From the NCBI GenBank assembly GCA_903877095.1, contig CAIRCP010000150.1:1-37879 (forward strand): a DNA stretch of 37,879 nucleotides, read 5' to 3'. Position 1 is the stretch's first letter. Every line of letters begins with the position of its first letter. A model generated the notes under the pieces. It was not told the origin of the DNA. It did no database searches and worked only from the letters and a program-made list of their open reading frames with translations. Source of the stretch: an uncultured Actinomycetes bacterium (lineage in GTDB: Bacteria; Actinomycetota; Actinomycetes; Mycobacteriales; Mycobacteriaceae). The translations under genes and the position numbers were made by a program. Of this stretch, positions 16,220 through 23,488 are shown in pieces.

Positions 16220-16623
16220 GTAATCCCATTCCCAGCGTGTTGTTCGTCTGCGTGCACAATGCGGGCCGCTCACAGATGGCCGCCGGCTTGCTGCAAGACC
16301 TCGCCGGCGACCGCATCGAGGTTCGGTCCGCCGGAACCCAACCCAGAGATCAGATCAATCCGGCCGCCGCAGAGGCCATGGCCGAGATCGGCATCGACAT
16401 CACCGCCGCGAAGCCAAAGATATTGACCGACAACGCCGTTGAGACGAGCGACGTCGTCATCACCATGGGCTGCGGTGACACCTGCCCCTACTACCCCGGC
16501 GTCTCCTACCGCGACTGGAAACTCGACGACCCCGCCGGACAACCGATCGAGGTGGTTCGGCGCATCCGCGACGAGATCACCCAGAAGGTAAGGGATCTCG
16601 TCGCCGAACTCCTACCGGAGTGA
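16216..16623 (+). CDS. arsC: Arsenate reductase (low-molecular-weight phosphatase fold)
   Basis: 135-residue cytosolic reductase converting arsenate to arsenite. The CX5R P-loop is VCVHNAGRSQ, with Cys 12 and Arg 18, and the Asp general acid lies in SYRDWKLDDPAG. A further Cys pair (GCGDTCPYYPG) could act in reduction. Actinobacterial enzymes of this group use mycothiol and mycoredoxin, which is the likely reductant here. Start ATG 16216 has AAAGGAA at 16205-16211 and overlaps acr3 by 4 nt. It is the last gene of the cadI-acr3-arsC operon and supplies the arsenite that ACR3 exports. Confidence 0.92.
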   Translation: MSNPIPSVLFVCVHNAGRSQMAAGLLQDLAGDRIEVRSAGTQPRDQINPAAAEAMAEIGIDITAAKPKILTDNAVETSDVVITMGCGDTCPYYPGVSYRDWKLDDPAGQPIEVVRRIRDEITQKVRDLVAELLPE

Positions 16624-16624
16624 G

Positions 16625-16854
16625 CTATTCGAGCAATCTCTTGGGGTGCATGCCGTCGACCTGGCCGATGAACGGTGGGTGGATGCTGTCGCCGAGCATG
16701 CGCCGGATGTCCTCGGAGACCGCCCGCACCGTGTCGCGGGTCATCGAGAGTGTGAACTCCTCCTGGGGGGCGGGCCCACGGCTCGCAGTACTGGGCGGTG
16801 ACGGCAAGGCGCGCCCACTGCGAATTCAGAAAGCGACGGATCGTCGATGCTCAC
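16625..16854 (-). pseudogene. Frameshifted remnant of a small gene
   Basis: The minus strand shows coding-like sequence spread over frames. A GTG at 16854 with AAGGAG about 5 nt upstream begins MSIDDPSLSEF. A second frame gives RRFLNSQWARLAVTAQYCEP. From about 16770 a third gives PAPQEEFTLSMTRDTVRAV, and then DIRRMLGDSIHPPFIGQVDG to a TAG at 16625. The last switch falls at a run of six G (16766-16771). Joined, these would make a roughly 75-residue protein I do not recognise. Either an inactivated gene or, less likely, base-calling errors. It ends 1 nt from the arsC stop, convergent. Confidence 0.4.
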
Positions 16855-16960
16855 CCGGGCTCCTTCGACGTTGGACGAACATCAGCGGGTCCCGCTGACC
16901 GAACTGTTACTCAGACTAAGGCCGATAACGGAACACCGGGCCGTAGCATTGTCGGCGTTT
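16855..16960. other. Intergenic stretch without a recognised gene
   Basis: Together with the remnant before it and the tandem repeat after it, this makes a 409-nt stretch between arsC and the SET-domain gene with no intact ORF. A short minus-strand frame reads QRDPLMFVQRRRSPG but has no start and is not recognised. No clear promoter is visible. Confidence 0.4.
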
Positions 16961-17020
16961 GGCTGAGTCGCACTTGGCTGAGTCGCACTTGGCAGCGTCC
17001 CACTTGGCTACGTCCCACAT
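16961..17020 (+). repeat. 15-bp tandem repeat, four copies
   Basis: GGCTGAGTCGCACTT occurs twice exactly (16961-16975, 16976-16990). It is followed by GGCAGCGTCCCACTT (16991-17005) and GGCTACGTCCCACAT (17006-17020). The array ends just before the Shine-Dalgarno-like G tract of the SET-domain gene, so it forms that gene's upstream region. On the minus strand it reads as a five-residue repeat (AKCDS type), but no start or gene supports translation. Confidence 0.85.
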
Positions 17021-17032
17021 GGGGGTTTGGTG

Positions 17033-17545
17033 ATGGATTACAACTGGCTCAACCCGAAGGTCCAGGCGCGGCCTGTCGGCGAGAAGGGCTGGGGCTCGTT
17101 CGCGGTGGAGCCGGTCGAGGCCGGCGAGACGGTCGCCGCGTTCGGTGGGTATGTCGTCGACGGCGCCACCCTGGCAGTGTTCAACGCCGACCGGCAAAGC
17201 CGCGCTATTCAGGTGGATTCGGACCTGTACCTGGTGTCGGGCGAGACGCCGGAGCCGGGCGACATGCTCAACCACTCCTGCGAACCGAACTGCGGCCTGC
17301 TCGGGCAGATGCTGCTGGTCGCCATGCGCGATATCGCGCCCGGCGAGGAACTGGTCTTCGACTATGCGATGTGCGATGCGAGTGACTACGACGAGTTCCG
17401 TTGCTTCTGCGGACAGCCGACCTGCCGGGGCATCGTCACCGGGTCGGACTGGCGCGACCCCGGCCTTCAAGAGAAGTACGCCGGCTGGTTCTCTCCCTAC
17501 CTGGTCCGGCGCATCGCCGCGCTGCCATCCCGCTTCGACCGCTGA
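17033..17545 (+). CDS. SET-domain protein (putative lysine methyltransferase)
   Basis: 170-residue SAM-dependent methyltransferase of the SET fold, uncommon in bacteria. Motifs in order: GEKGWGSFAVEPVEAGE (16-32, the SAM-binding GxG), MLNHSCEPNCGL (78-89), GEELVFDYA (104-112) with the catalytic Tyr, and a post-SET-like Cys cluster, Cys 124, 126 and 131 (FRCFCGQPTC), which with Cys 83 or 87 could bind zinc. Length fits a minimal SET protein without other domains. ATG 17033 follows a G tract by 7 nt; TTG and GTG codons just upstream are less likely. Target protein unknown. Convergent with the DUF2256 gene, 7 nt apart. Confidence 0.87.
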   Translation: MDYNWLNPKVQARPVGEKGWGSFAVEPVEAGETVAAFGGYVVDGATLAVFNADRQSRAIQVDSDLYLVSGETPEPGDMLNHSCEPNCGLLGQMLLVAMRDIAPGEELVFDYAMCDASDYDEFRCFCGQPTCRGIVTGSDWRDPGLQEKYAGWFSPYLVRRIAALPSRFDR

Positions 17546-17552
17546 GCCCGGT

Positions 17553-17717
17553 TCAACCGCGCGCCCTGTCGGGGCTGCGCGCCTTGCGGCACGCCTCCGA
17601 GCAGTACCGCACGTTGTCCCAGTCCCGCGCCCACTTCTTGCGCCACTCGAACGGCCGCTCGCAACGGTCGCAGATCTTCGGCGGATGGCCGTTCTTGGTG
17701 CGCGGCACGGCGGACAC
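17553..17717 (-). CDS. DUF2256 zinc-ribbon-like mini-protein
   Basis: 54-residue protein with the DUF2256 pattern KICDRCERPFEWRKKW followed by RDWDNVRYCSEACRKAR. The four Cys (CxxC and CxxxC) probably bind one zinc. Function is unknown; family members often lie next to cryptochrome/photolyase-like or short oxidoreductase genes, none of which is visible here. GTG 17717 is chosen because TACAGT (17725-17730) lies 7 nt upstream, giving a leaderless start; GTG 17708 would be three codons shorter. Divergent from the PhaC-like gene. Confidence 0.82.
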   Translation of the reverse strand: MSAVPRTKNGHPPKICDRCERPFEWRKKWARDWDNVRYCSEACRKARSPDRARG

Positions 17718-17804
17718 AGCGCCGACTGTATCGCCGCAAAGCCATCGGCGATGCTGCACGCGACCGCGTCGTGCAAAGCGGGTTACCGCGACATGGGGTG
17801 CCTC

Positions 17805-17810
17805 TATCCT
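17805..17810 (+). promoter_or_regulatory. -10 hexamer of a leaderless promoter for the PhaC-like gene
   Basis: TATCCT ends 6 nt before ATG 17817. A weak -35 (TTACCG, 17783-17788) lies 16 nt upstream. There is no ribosome binding site. Confidence 0.45.
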
Positions 17811-17816
17811 CTGCAC

Positions 17817-18893
17817 ATGAGCCCGTTATTCGACCGGACCCGGACACCGGAGCAACGCCGCCAGGCCGTATCCAACCTGTTCGACTTCTTCGTCAAAGGC
17901 GGCATTGCCGACACCAGCCGGATGCCGTCAGACATCATCGACCAGAGCCACAAGGCCACGCTGCACCGCTATCTGCCGGTCGACGGGGTGCCGCTGACCG
18001 GTGACCCCATCCTGCTCGTGCCGCCGCTGGGGTCCCAGGCGATCTGCTTCGACCTGCGGCGCGGCTGCTCGCTGGTCGAGCACCTGCTGACCCAGGGCCG
18101 CCCGACCTACCTGGTGGACTACGGCGAGATCAGCCTCAAGGACCGCAACCTGGGGATCGAATTCTGGGTGTCCGAGGTGGTGCCCAATGCCGTCCGGAAG
18201 GTGTCCGAGGACGCCGGCGGCAAACCGGTGCATCTCATCGGCTGGTGCCTGGGCGGCCTGATCGCGCTGCTGACCACGGCCGCCTACTCCGAGCTGCCGA
18301 TCAAGTCGGTCGCGATGGTCGCCAGCCCCGTCGACCTGAGCAAGCACAAGATGATTGCGCCGTTGCGCACGGCCGGGAAATACACCGGGGGCCGGATCAT
18401 CGGCGGCACCCTCAAAGCCCTGGGTGGGATGCCGGCCGCGATCGTCGGGCCCGCGTTCAAGGCAACGTCGCTGACGACCTACATCAAGAAGCCGATCACC
18501 ATGTTCAAGCGCCGCGACGACCGCGAGTTCCTGGGCCATGTCGAGGCCGTCGACGGCTTGATGAACAGCATGCTGGCCTACCCCGGGCGCGCGACGTTGC
18601 AGGTCTACCAGCGACTGGTCCAGCAGAACGACCTGGCCGACGGCGTCATCCAGGGCCCCAACAAGCTCGTCAAACTGTCCGACATCACCGTGCCGGTGAT
18701 GAACATCGCCGGGACCACCGACGTGCTGGTTCCGGTCGACGTCGCGCACCACGTCGGCCAGTTGCTGCCCAACTCACCGACGGTCCGGATGGAGACGGCG
18801 CCGGGCGGGCACCTCGGCGTGCTGACCGGACGGTCGTCCCCGGCGACGACCTGGGCCATGATCGACGATTTCCTGGCCAAGCAGTACGCCTGA
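17817..18893 (+). CDS. PhaC-like alpha/beta-hydrolase
   Basis: 358 residues with an alpha/beta-hydrolase core like class I/III polyhydroxyalkanoate synthases. The lipase-box equivalent is HLIGWCLGG with nucleophile Cys 144. The Asp is probably 302 (GTTDVLVPVD) and the His 332 (PGGHLGVLTG). The oxyanion part is PILLVPPLGSQ near 64-74. It is shorter than true PhaC (about 560), lacking much of the N-terminal domain, which resembles PhaC-like proteins of unknown role in mycobacteria. No phaE, phasin or phaA/B genes are nearby, so polymer synthesis is not supported by context. ATG 17817 fits a leaderless promoter. Confidence 0.85.
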   Translation: MSPLFDRTRTPEQRRQAVSNLFDFFVKGGIADTSRMPSDIIDQSHKATLHRYLPVDGVPLTGDPILLVPPLGSQAICFDLRRGCSLVEHLLTQGRPTYLVDYGEISLKDRNLGIEFWVSEVVPNAVRKVSEDAGGKPVHLIGWCLGGLIALLTTAAYSELPIKSVAMVASPVDLSKHKMIAPLRTAGKYTGGRIIGGTLKALGGMPAAIVGPAFKATSLTTYIKKPITMFKRRDDREFLGHVEAVDGLMNSMLAYPGRATLQVYQRLVQQNDLADGVIQGPNKLVKLSDITVPVMNIAGTTDVLVPVDVAHHVGQLLPNSPTVRMETAPGGHLGVLTGRSSPATTWAMIDDFLAKQYA

Positions 18894-18897
18894 CGGC

Positions 18898-19305
18898 TTA
18901 ACGCCGTGGAGTGACTTCGTACAGCTCCAGTGGCAGGCCGTCGGGATCGGCGAAGAAGGTGAAACGCCGGCCGGTGTATTCGTCGACGCGGACGTCCTCG
19001 ACCGCGACGCCGTTGGACGTCAGATGCTCGGTCCAGGCGTCGAGGTCGTCGACGGCGAACGCGAGGTGACGCAGCCCCTGGGCTTCGGGGCGGCTGGGGC
19101 GTTCCGGCGCGCCGGGGAAGGTGAACAGTTCGATCTGGGTGCCGTCCGGCAGAGCCAGATCCAGCTTCCAGGACTGGCGGTGCTCCCGGTAGTTCTCGTC
19201 GACCACCCGCAACCCGAGCACGTCGGTATAAAACGCTTTGGAGCGCGCGTAGTCCGAGCAGATGACCGCGACATGGTGGACGCAAAGGAACACCGGCTGA
19301 TTCAT
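18898..19305 (-). CDS. VOC-superfamily (glyoxalase-like) protein
   Basis: 135 residues with two beta-alpha-beta-beta-beta modules. Metal-ligand positions typical of this fold are His in VHHVAVICSD (about 10), Glu in TQIELFTFPG, His in QGLRHLAFAVDD and Glu in LPLELYEVTP. It resembles YaeR/GloA2-type proteins whose substrate is unsettled. ATG 19305 starts the domain; the longer open frame upstream is not family-like. CACACT, a one-mismatch -10 hexamer, lies 7 nt upstream. Convergent with the PhaC-like gene and divergent from the DUF732 gene. Confidence 0.87.
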   Translation of the reverse strand: MNQPVFLCVHHVAVICSDYARSKAFYTDVLGLRVVDENYREHRQSWKLDLALPDGTQIELFTFPGAPERPSRPEAQGLRHLAFAVDDLDAWTEHLTSNGVAVEDVRVDEYTGRRFTFFADPDGLPLELYEVTPRR

Positions 19306-19379
19306 GGGAGCCAGTGTGCCTGGACTTCGGCCCCAGCTGTCAGCGAAACGACCCAGCGGCAGGTACTCCGCGCGGCACA

Positions 19380-19820
19380 ATGGCGACCATGGGTATGACG
19401 CCGCGTTCGGTGGCCGCTGCGATGACCGGTGCGGCGGCGATGCTGGCCGTAACGGCAAGTGTGGCAACGCCGGCGCGGGCTGACACCCCGGACGAGAAGT
19501 TCGTCAACGACATCAAGAACTCCAACTCGGTGGCGACGAACATCCCCGGGACCCCCGAGCGGTGGTTGGCCGCGGGGTACGCGTCGTGCGACCGCATCAC
19601 CAGGACTACCGCCCAGGGTGTGCCCATCCGGGCTGCCATCAACAACGAAGTGATCGCCGCGACGACGTTCAATGTCATCCCTCGGCAGGACGCCGTCGCC
19701 CTGGTGACCTACGCGGTGCTGGACCTGTGCCCGCAGTTGATTCCTCAGCGTCCAGCGCCGGGCGATCCACCGCCGCCGCCGGCCGATCCGCCGCCGGCCG
19801 ATCTGCCACCGGCCGGCTGA
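19380..19820 (+). CDS. Secreted DUF732-family protein
   Basis: 146 residues. A signal peptide runs to about residue 35 (ATPARA before DTPDEKF). The DUF732 domain is about 36-115, with ADTPDEKFVNDIKN, GYASCDRI and AVLDLCPQL containing the two conserved Cys that should form a disulfide. A Pro-rich tail (GDPPPPPADPPPADLPPAG) follows. DUF732 proteins are small exported proteins typical of mycobacteria, with no known activity. ATG 19380 is the first plausible start; 19389 and 19395 are alternatives. Convergent with pyc, 5 nt apart. Confidence 0.82.
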   Translation: MATMGMTPRSVAAAMTGAAAMLAVTASVATPARADTPDEKFVNDIKNSNSVATNIPGTPERWLAAGYASCDRITRTTAQGVPIRAAINNEVIAATTFNVIPRQDAVALVTYAVLDLCPQLIPQRPAPGDPPPPPADPPPADLPPAG

Positions 19821-19825
19821 GCGCC

Positions 19826-22800
19826 TCAGGTCAGCACGGCCAGCAGGTCGCCGCCTTCCACCTGGGCAACCGGGGCCACTGCGATCCGTTGCACGGTCCC
19901 CCCTTTCGGAGCGGTGATGGCCGCTTCCATCTTCATCGCCTCGATGGTGGCCAGTGTCTGACCCGCGCTGACCACGTCTCCTTCGGAGACGGAGAGGGTG
20001 ACGACGCCGGAGAACGGGGCGGCCAGATGGTCGGAGTTGGCCGGATCGGCTTTTTCGGCGGCCGGAATCGCCTCTCCCACAGCACGATCCCGCACCCGGA
20101 TCGGCCGCAACTGCCCGTTGATGAGGCACATCACGGTGCGCATACCGCGCTCGTCGGGATCGGAGATGGCCTCCAGCCCGATGTGCAACTGCACACCGCG
20201 CCCGAGTTGGACCCGGTTCTCCTCGCCGCGGCGCAGTCCGTGGAAGAACTGGTTGGCGCTCAGTCTCGACGTGTCACCGTAGAGGGCACGGTGCGCCTCG
20301 AATTCCTTTGTCGGACCTGGGAATAGGAGCCTGTTCAGGGTGGCCTGCCGCTGCGGCCCGGGAGTGCCGAGTGCAGCTTCATCGTCGGCAGCCAGCCCCG
20401 GCGGCGGCTCGGCCGCCGGGCGCCCGGCCAGCGCCCGGGTACGCAGCGGCTCCGGCCAGCCGCCGGCGGGATCGCCCAATTCGCCTCGCAGGAAACCGAT
20501 CACCGAGTCCGGAATGTCGAACCGGCCCGGGTCGGCGGCGAACTCCTCAGCCGAGACGCCGGTGCCGACGAGCGCCAGCGCAAGATCGCCGACCACCTTC
20601 GACGACGGCGTGACCTTCACCAGGCGGCCCAGGATCCGGTCCGCAGCCGCATAGTTCTCCTCGACATCCTCGAAGCGGTCGCCGAGACCGAGGGCGATCG
20701 CCTGCTGGCGAAGATTCGACAACTGGCCGCCGGGGATCTCATGGTGGTAGACGCGTCCGGTCGGTGCGGGCAAGCCGGAGTCGAAGGCGCCGTACACCTT
20801 TCGCAGCGTCTCCCAGTACGGTTCCAGATCGGTGACCTCGGTCAGCGACAATCCGGTGTCGCGGGGGGTGTGGGCGACGGCGGCAACGATCGCGCTCAGC
20901 GCCGGCTGGCTGGTGGTGCCGGACAACGGGGCGGCCGCGCCGTCCACGGCGTCGGCGCCGGCCTGCCAGGCGGCCAGATAGGTGGCCAGTTGGCCGCCCG
21001 GAGTGTCGTGGGTGTGGACGTGCACCGGCAACTCGAAGCGCGCCTTCAACGCCGAGACCAGCGTCGCCGCGGCTGGCGGCCGCAGCAGGCCCGCCATGTC
21101 CTTGATCGCCAGGATGTGCGCCCCCGCCGCGACGATCTCCTCGGCCAGCCGCAGGTAGTAGTCAAGGGTGTAGAGGTTCTCCGACGGATCGCCGAGATCG
21201 CCGGTGTAGCTCATGGCCACTTCGGCGACCGCGGTCCCGGTGGCCCGGACGGCGTCGATCGCGGGACGCATGGAGTCGACGTTGTTGAGCGCGTCGAAGA
21301 TCCGGAAGATGTCGATGCCGGTGGCGGTGGCTTCGTCAACGAATGCGCTCGTGACCGATTCCGGGTAGGGGGTATAGCCGACGGTGTTACGTCCGCGCAG
21401 CAGCATCTGCAGGCAGATATTGGGAATGGCTTCCCGCAACGCTGCCAGGCGTTCCCAGGGGTCTTCCTTGAGGAACCGCAGCGCCACGTCGTAGGTGGCC
21501 CCGCCCCAGCATTCCACCGACAGCAGTTGCGGGGTCATCCGTGCGACGTAGGGGGCTGCCTGCAGTAATCCGTTGGTGCGCAACCGGGTTGCCAGCAGCG
21601 ACTGGTGGGCGTCGCGGAATGTGGTGTCGGTGACGGCGAGTGCCGGCTGGTCGCGCAGTGACCGGGCGAAGCCCTCGGGTCCCAGTTCGTCGAGTCGTTG
21701 CTTCGAGCCGGGCGGGGGCGGCGAATCGAGATTGATGGCCGGCAGTTTGTCGTGGGCGTAGAGGTTGGTCCGCCGCGGGCCGTGCGGCTGATTGACGGTG
21801 ACGTCGGCGAGGTAGTTGAGGATTCGGGTGCCGCGGTCGGCCGAGCCGCGGGCGGTCAGCAGGGCGGGTCGCTCGTCGATGAACGAGGTGGTGACCCGGC
21901 CTGCGGCGAAGTCGGGATCATCCAGTACCGCCCGCAGGAAGCCGATGTTGGTCGCCACCCCGCGGATGCGGAACTCGGCGAGCCCGCGTCGGGCACGACG
22001 GACCGCGGTCCCGAAATCTGGACCGCGGCAGGTCATTTTGACCAGCATCGAGTCGAAATGGGCGCTCACCTCGGCACCCAGGTGTGATCCGCCGTCCAGT
22101 CGGATGCCGGCACCGCCCGGCGACCGGTAGGCGGTGATTCGTCCGGTGTCGGGCCGGAAGCCGTTGGCGGGGTCTTCAGTGGTGATCCGGCACTGCAGCG
22201 CCGCTCCCCTGGTGTAGATCGAGTCCTGTTGGAGCCCAAGCTCTTCCAGCGACTCGCCGCCGGCGATCCGCAGTTGTGCGGCTACCAGATCGATGTCGGT
22301 CACCTCTTCGGTGACGGTATGTTCCACCTGGATTCGCGGGTTCATCTCGATGAAGACATGCTCACCGCGCTCGTCGAGCAGGAACTCGACGGTGCCCGCT
22401 CCGCTGTAGCCGATCTGACGGGCGAAGGCGACGGCGTCTGCGCAGATCCTCATCCGCCGTTGGGGTTCCAGGTTCGGAGCCGGCGCCAGTTCGATCACCT
22501 TCTGGTGCCGGCGCTGGACACTGCAGTCCCGTTCGTAAAGGTGGACGACGTTGCCGTAGGTGTCGGCGAGGATCTGCACCTCGATGTGGCGTGGGTTGAG
22601 CACCGCCTGCTCCAGAAAGACCCGCGGGTCACCGAAGGCCGAGGCGGCCTCCCGGCTGGCCGCCTCGGCGGCGGCGGGCAGTTCGGCGGCCTCGGCCACA
22701 CGACGCATACCCCGGCCACCGCCGCCGGCGACGGCTTTGACGAAAAGCGGGAACGACATTCCAGCCGCTGCCGCGACAAGGTCGTCGACCGAATCAGAGG

Positions 22801-23209
22801 GTGCCGAGGAGTCGAGCACCGGGAGTCCCGCCGCGCGGGCGGCTTCCACCGCTCTGGATTTGTTTCCGGCCAGTTGGAGGATGGCCGCGGGCGGCCCGAC
22901 GAAGGTGATACCGGCCGCGGCGCAGGCCGCGGCGAGGTCTGGGTTCTCCGAGAGGAATCCATAGCCCGGGTAGATCGCGTCGGCACCGCAGCGCACCGCC
23001 GCGCCGACGATCGCTTCGACGGAGAGGTAGGCGCGGACCGGATGTCCCGGCTGGCCGATCTGGTAGGACTCGTCAGCCTTCGAACGGTGCAGCGAGTTTC
23101 GATCCTCGTAGGCGTACACCGCCGCTGTCCTGATGCCGAGTTCGTAGGCCGCCCGGAACGCACGGATGGCGATCTCTCCGCGGTTGGCGACGAGCAGCTT
23201 GGTGATCAC
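19826..23209 (-). CDS. pyc: Pyruvate carboxylase
   Basis: 1127-residue single-chain biotin enzyme making oxaloacetate from pyruvate, bicarbonate and ATP. Biotin carboxylase domain about 1-450: LVANRGEIAIRAFRAAYELG, the ATP loop AGGGGRGMRRV, and EMNPRIQVEHTVTEEV. Carboxyltransferase domain about 520-800: DTTFRDAHQSLLATRLRT, with the metal motif HVHTHDTPGG. Biotinyl domain at the C-terminus, with Lys 1093 in IEAMKMEA. The length equals that of M. tuberculosis Pca as I remember it. Start is GTG 23209, directly at the conserved MITKLLVANRGE; no earlier in-frame start. It is not in an obvious operon; a short sORF unit lies divergently upstream. Confidence 0.95.
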   Translation of the reverse strand: MITKLLVANRGEIAIRAFRAAYELGIRTAAVYAYEDRNSLHRSKADESYQIGQPGHPVRAYLSVEAIVGAAVRCGADAIYPGYGFLSENPDLAAACAAAGITFVGPPAAILQLAGNKSRAVEAARAAGLPVLDSSAPSDSVDDLVAAAAGMSFPLFVKAVAGGGGRGMRRVAEAAELPAAAEAASREAASAFGDPRVFLEQAVLNPRHIEVQILADTYGNVVHLYERDCSVQRRHQKVIELAPAPNLEPQRRMRICADAVAFARQIGYSGAGTVEFLLDERGEHVFIEMNPRIQVEHTVTEEVTDIDLVAAQLRIAGGESLEELGLQQDSIYTRGAALQCRITTEDPANGFRPDTGRITAYRSPGGAGIRLDGGSHLGAEVSAHFDSMLVKMTCRGPDFGTAVRRARRGLAEFRIRGVATNIGFLRAVLDDPDFAAGRVTTSFIDERPALLTARGSADRGTRILNYLADVTVNQPHGPRRTNLYAHDKLPAINLDSPPPPGSKQRLDELGPEGFARSLRDQPALAVTDTTFRDAHQSLLATRLRTNGLLQAAPYVARMTPQLLSVECWGGATYDVALRFLKEDPWERLAALREAIPNICLQMLLRGRNTVGYTPYPESVTSAFVDEATATGIDIFRIFDALNNVDSMRPAIDAVRATGTAVAEVAMSYTGDLGDPSENLYTLDYYLRLAEEIVAAGAHILAIKDMAGLLRPPAAATLVSALKARFELPVHVHTHDTPGGQLATYLAAWQAGADAVDGAAAPLSGTTSQPALSAIVAAVAHTPRDTGLSLTEVTDLEPYWETLRKVYGAFDSGLPAPTGRVYHHEIPGGQLSNLRQQAIALGLGDRFEDVEENYAAADRILGRLVKVTPSSKVVGDLALALVGTGVSAEEFAADPGRFDIPDSVIGFLRGELGDPAGGWPEPLRTRALAGRPAAEPPPGLAADDEAALGTPGPQRQATLNRLLFPGPTKEFEAHRALYGDTSRLSANQFFHGLRRGEENRVQLGRGVQLHIGLEAISDPDERGMRTVMCLINGQLRPIRVRDRAVGEAIPAAEKADPANSDHLAAPFSGVVTLSVSEGDVVSAGQTLATIEAMKMEAAITAPKGGTVQRIAVAPVAQVEGGDLLAVLT

Positions 23210-23350
23210 CCGCCACCAGCCCGGGTCTTCGAACCGTTAATCGACATGTGGGGCATTCTCCCCTGATTTCAGGCGCAATCTAAAGGCGTTCTGGCAAAAC
23301 TTTTTAGGGACACGTTAGTTCCGGAGCCGCTTCTCCTTAACTTCGATCCC

Positions 23351-23356
23351 TACAGT
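23351..23356 (+). promoter_or_regulatory. -10 hexamer of the 18-codon sORF transcript
   Basis: TACAGT ends 7 nt before ATG 23364, placing the expected +1 at the start codon. No convincing -35 is present. Confidence 0.45.
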
Positions 23357-23363
23357 TGTCCTC

Positions 23364-23420
23364 ATGTTGCTCGACGTGAGATGGCTGCAGTTCGTACTCA
23401 AGCGAACCGGCCGCAAGTAG
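23364..23420 (+). CDS. Leaderless 18-residue small ORF
   Basis: The ORF encodes MLLDVRWLQFVLKRTGRK, a basic peptide with a hydrophobic middle. Three things support expression: a TACAGT hexamer 7 nt before the ATG, no ribosome binding site (leaderless pattern), and a strong intrinsic terminator 24 nt after the stop. The transcript would be about 110 nt and contains nothing else except a C-rich tract (23421-23433). The next gene on this strand lies far downstream, beyond the terminator, so the sORF may be an attenuating leader without a target, a small membrane or regulatory peptide, or part of an sRNA. I do not recognise the peptide. Confidence 0.5.
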   Translation: MLLDVRWLQFVLKRTGRK

Positions 23421-23443
23421 CCCCCCACCCACCTATGACTACC

Positions 23444-23473
23444 GGCCACCGATGGATCATCGGTGGCCTTTTT
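23444..23473 (+). terminator. Intrinsic terminator after the sORF
   Basis: GGCCACCGAT (23444-23453) pairs perfectly with ATCGGTGGCC (23459-23468) around a 5-nt loop and is followed by TTTTT (23469-23473). Such a canonical U-tailed terminator is rare in mycobacteria. Confidence 0.85.
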
Positions 23474-23488
23474 GCCGGGTGACACCGC

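Noticed and set aside
17730..17752. Inverted repeat ATCGCCG/CGGCGAT in the DUF2256/PhaC-like promoter region
   Set aside because: The arms are 7 bp of GC-rich sequence with no regulator gene nearby; at this GC content it can occur by chance.
23421..23433. 6C-type small RNA suggested by a CCCCCC tract
   Set aside because: Only one C-rich run is present, and it is not in a hairpin loop; the 6C motif needs two C-rich loops.
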